From positions 1,457 through 7,171 of the forward strand of contig HF998219.1 of assembly GCA_000433255.1 (NCBI GenBank): a stretch of DNA of 5,715 nt, written 5' to 3'. The position numbers and the translations under genes are program-made. The stretch comes from Coprobacillus sp. CAG:605. GTDB lineage: Bacteria; Bacillota_I; Bacilli_A; RF39; UBA660. The number at the start of each line of letters is the position of its first letter. Positions within the stretch are counted from its first letter, which is position 1. The notes beneath the pieces are model-generated. The model searched no databases. It was not told where the DNA came from and saw only the letters and a list, made by a program, of their open reading frames with translations. This document shows positions 5,677 through 5,715 of the stretch, one piece after another.

Positions 5677-5715
5677 GTGTTGTCAATTTGTTTATTTTGT
5701 GGTAGTATCTTTATA
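5677..5715 (+). other. Possible start of a downstream hydrophobic protein, cut by window end
   Basis: AGGAG (5661-5665) lies 11 bases before GTG 5677, which opens a frame to the window end encoding MLSICLFCGSIFI, a hydrophobic stretch that could begin a membrane segment or signal peptide. Spacing is long and only 13 codons are visible. AT-rich DNA with many T's yields hydrophobic codons by chance, and no promoter lies between the queA terminator and this start. The overlapping promoter candidate is a competing reading. Confidence 0.15.
5680..5708 (+). promoter_or_regulatory. Candidate sigma-A promoter after queA
   Basis: TTGTCA (5680-5685, five of six matches to the -35 consensus), a 17-base spacer and TAGTAT (5703-5708, four of six matches to -10) preceded by TGG, an extended -10 element. 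It is placed sensibly, after a terminator and facing out of the window. In DNA this AT-rich such matches are common, so support is modest. Confidence 0.35.

Noticed and set aside
5649..5714. Minus-strand C-terminal end of a convergent gene (21 codons ending NTQKDTPNRL)
   Set aside because: An open stretch this short is expected by chance, no family is recognisable, and the hairpin beyond it has no T tract in that direction.
1..5715. CRISPR arrays, tRNA or rRNA genes, insertion sequences, phage or toxin genes
   Set aside because: Apart from the short intergenic gaps the window is protein-coding; no repeat-spacer pattern, cloverleaf, transposase or terminal inverted repeats were seen.

Overview
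This is an AT-rich window (about 30% GC by eye) with strong A/T-ending codon preference (TTA for Leu, AGA for Arg) and the standard genetic code: UGG encodes Trp and no internal UGA is needed. The SMC and QueA proteins resemble those of low-GC Gram-positive bacteria. My inference is a Bacilli or Mollicutes-related lineage, perhaps an uncultured gut or host-associated one. The species cannot be named from the window.

Layout, all genes on the + strand: (1) positions 1-2529, the 3' part of smc, cut by the window edge; (2) 2518-2544, an intrinsic terminator that contains the smc stop codon, followed by a short, puzzling leader with a strong Shine-Dalgarno (SD) site that does not serve the next annotated gene; (3) 2599-3648, a reduced RnfC-family iron-sulfur protein; (4) 3641-4552, an RnfD-family membrane protein overlapping the previous gene by 8 bases; (5) 4588-5616, complete queA; (6) 5615-5642, a second intrinsic terminator overlapping the queA stop and almost identical in sequence to the one after smc; (7) a 70-base tail that may hold a promoter or the start of another gene.

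SMC is the chromosome-organising ATPase and QueA makes the queuosine precursor epoxyqueuosine in tRNA. Both are housekeeping proteins and look functional, although the SMC coiled-coil arms appear about 100 residues shorter on each strand than in Bacillus subtilis.

The unusual part is the pair between them. RnfC and RnfD are normally two of six subunits (RnfA, B, C, D, E, G) of a ferredoxin:NAD+ oxidoreductase ion pump. Here only C and D are present, flanked by unrelated genes. The RnfC homologue has kept both 4Fe-4S clusters but lost the glycine-rich NADH/FMN motif. The RnfD homologue has kept its fold and a plausible FMN-attachment threonine but lost other family motifs. The pair may be a minimal redox module that passes electrons between an unknown cytoplasmic partner and a membrane flavin, or a decaying remnant. 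The intact reading frames and intact cluster motifs favour a functional protein pair.
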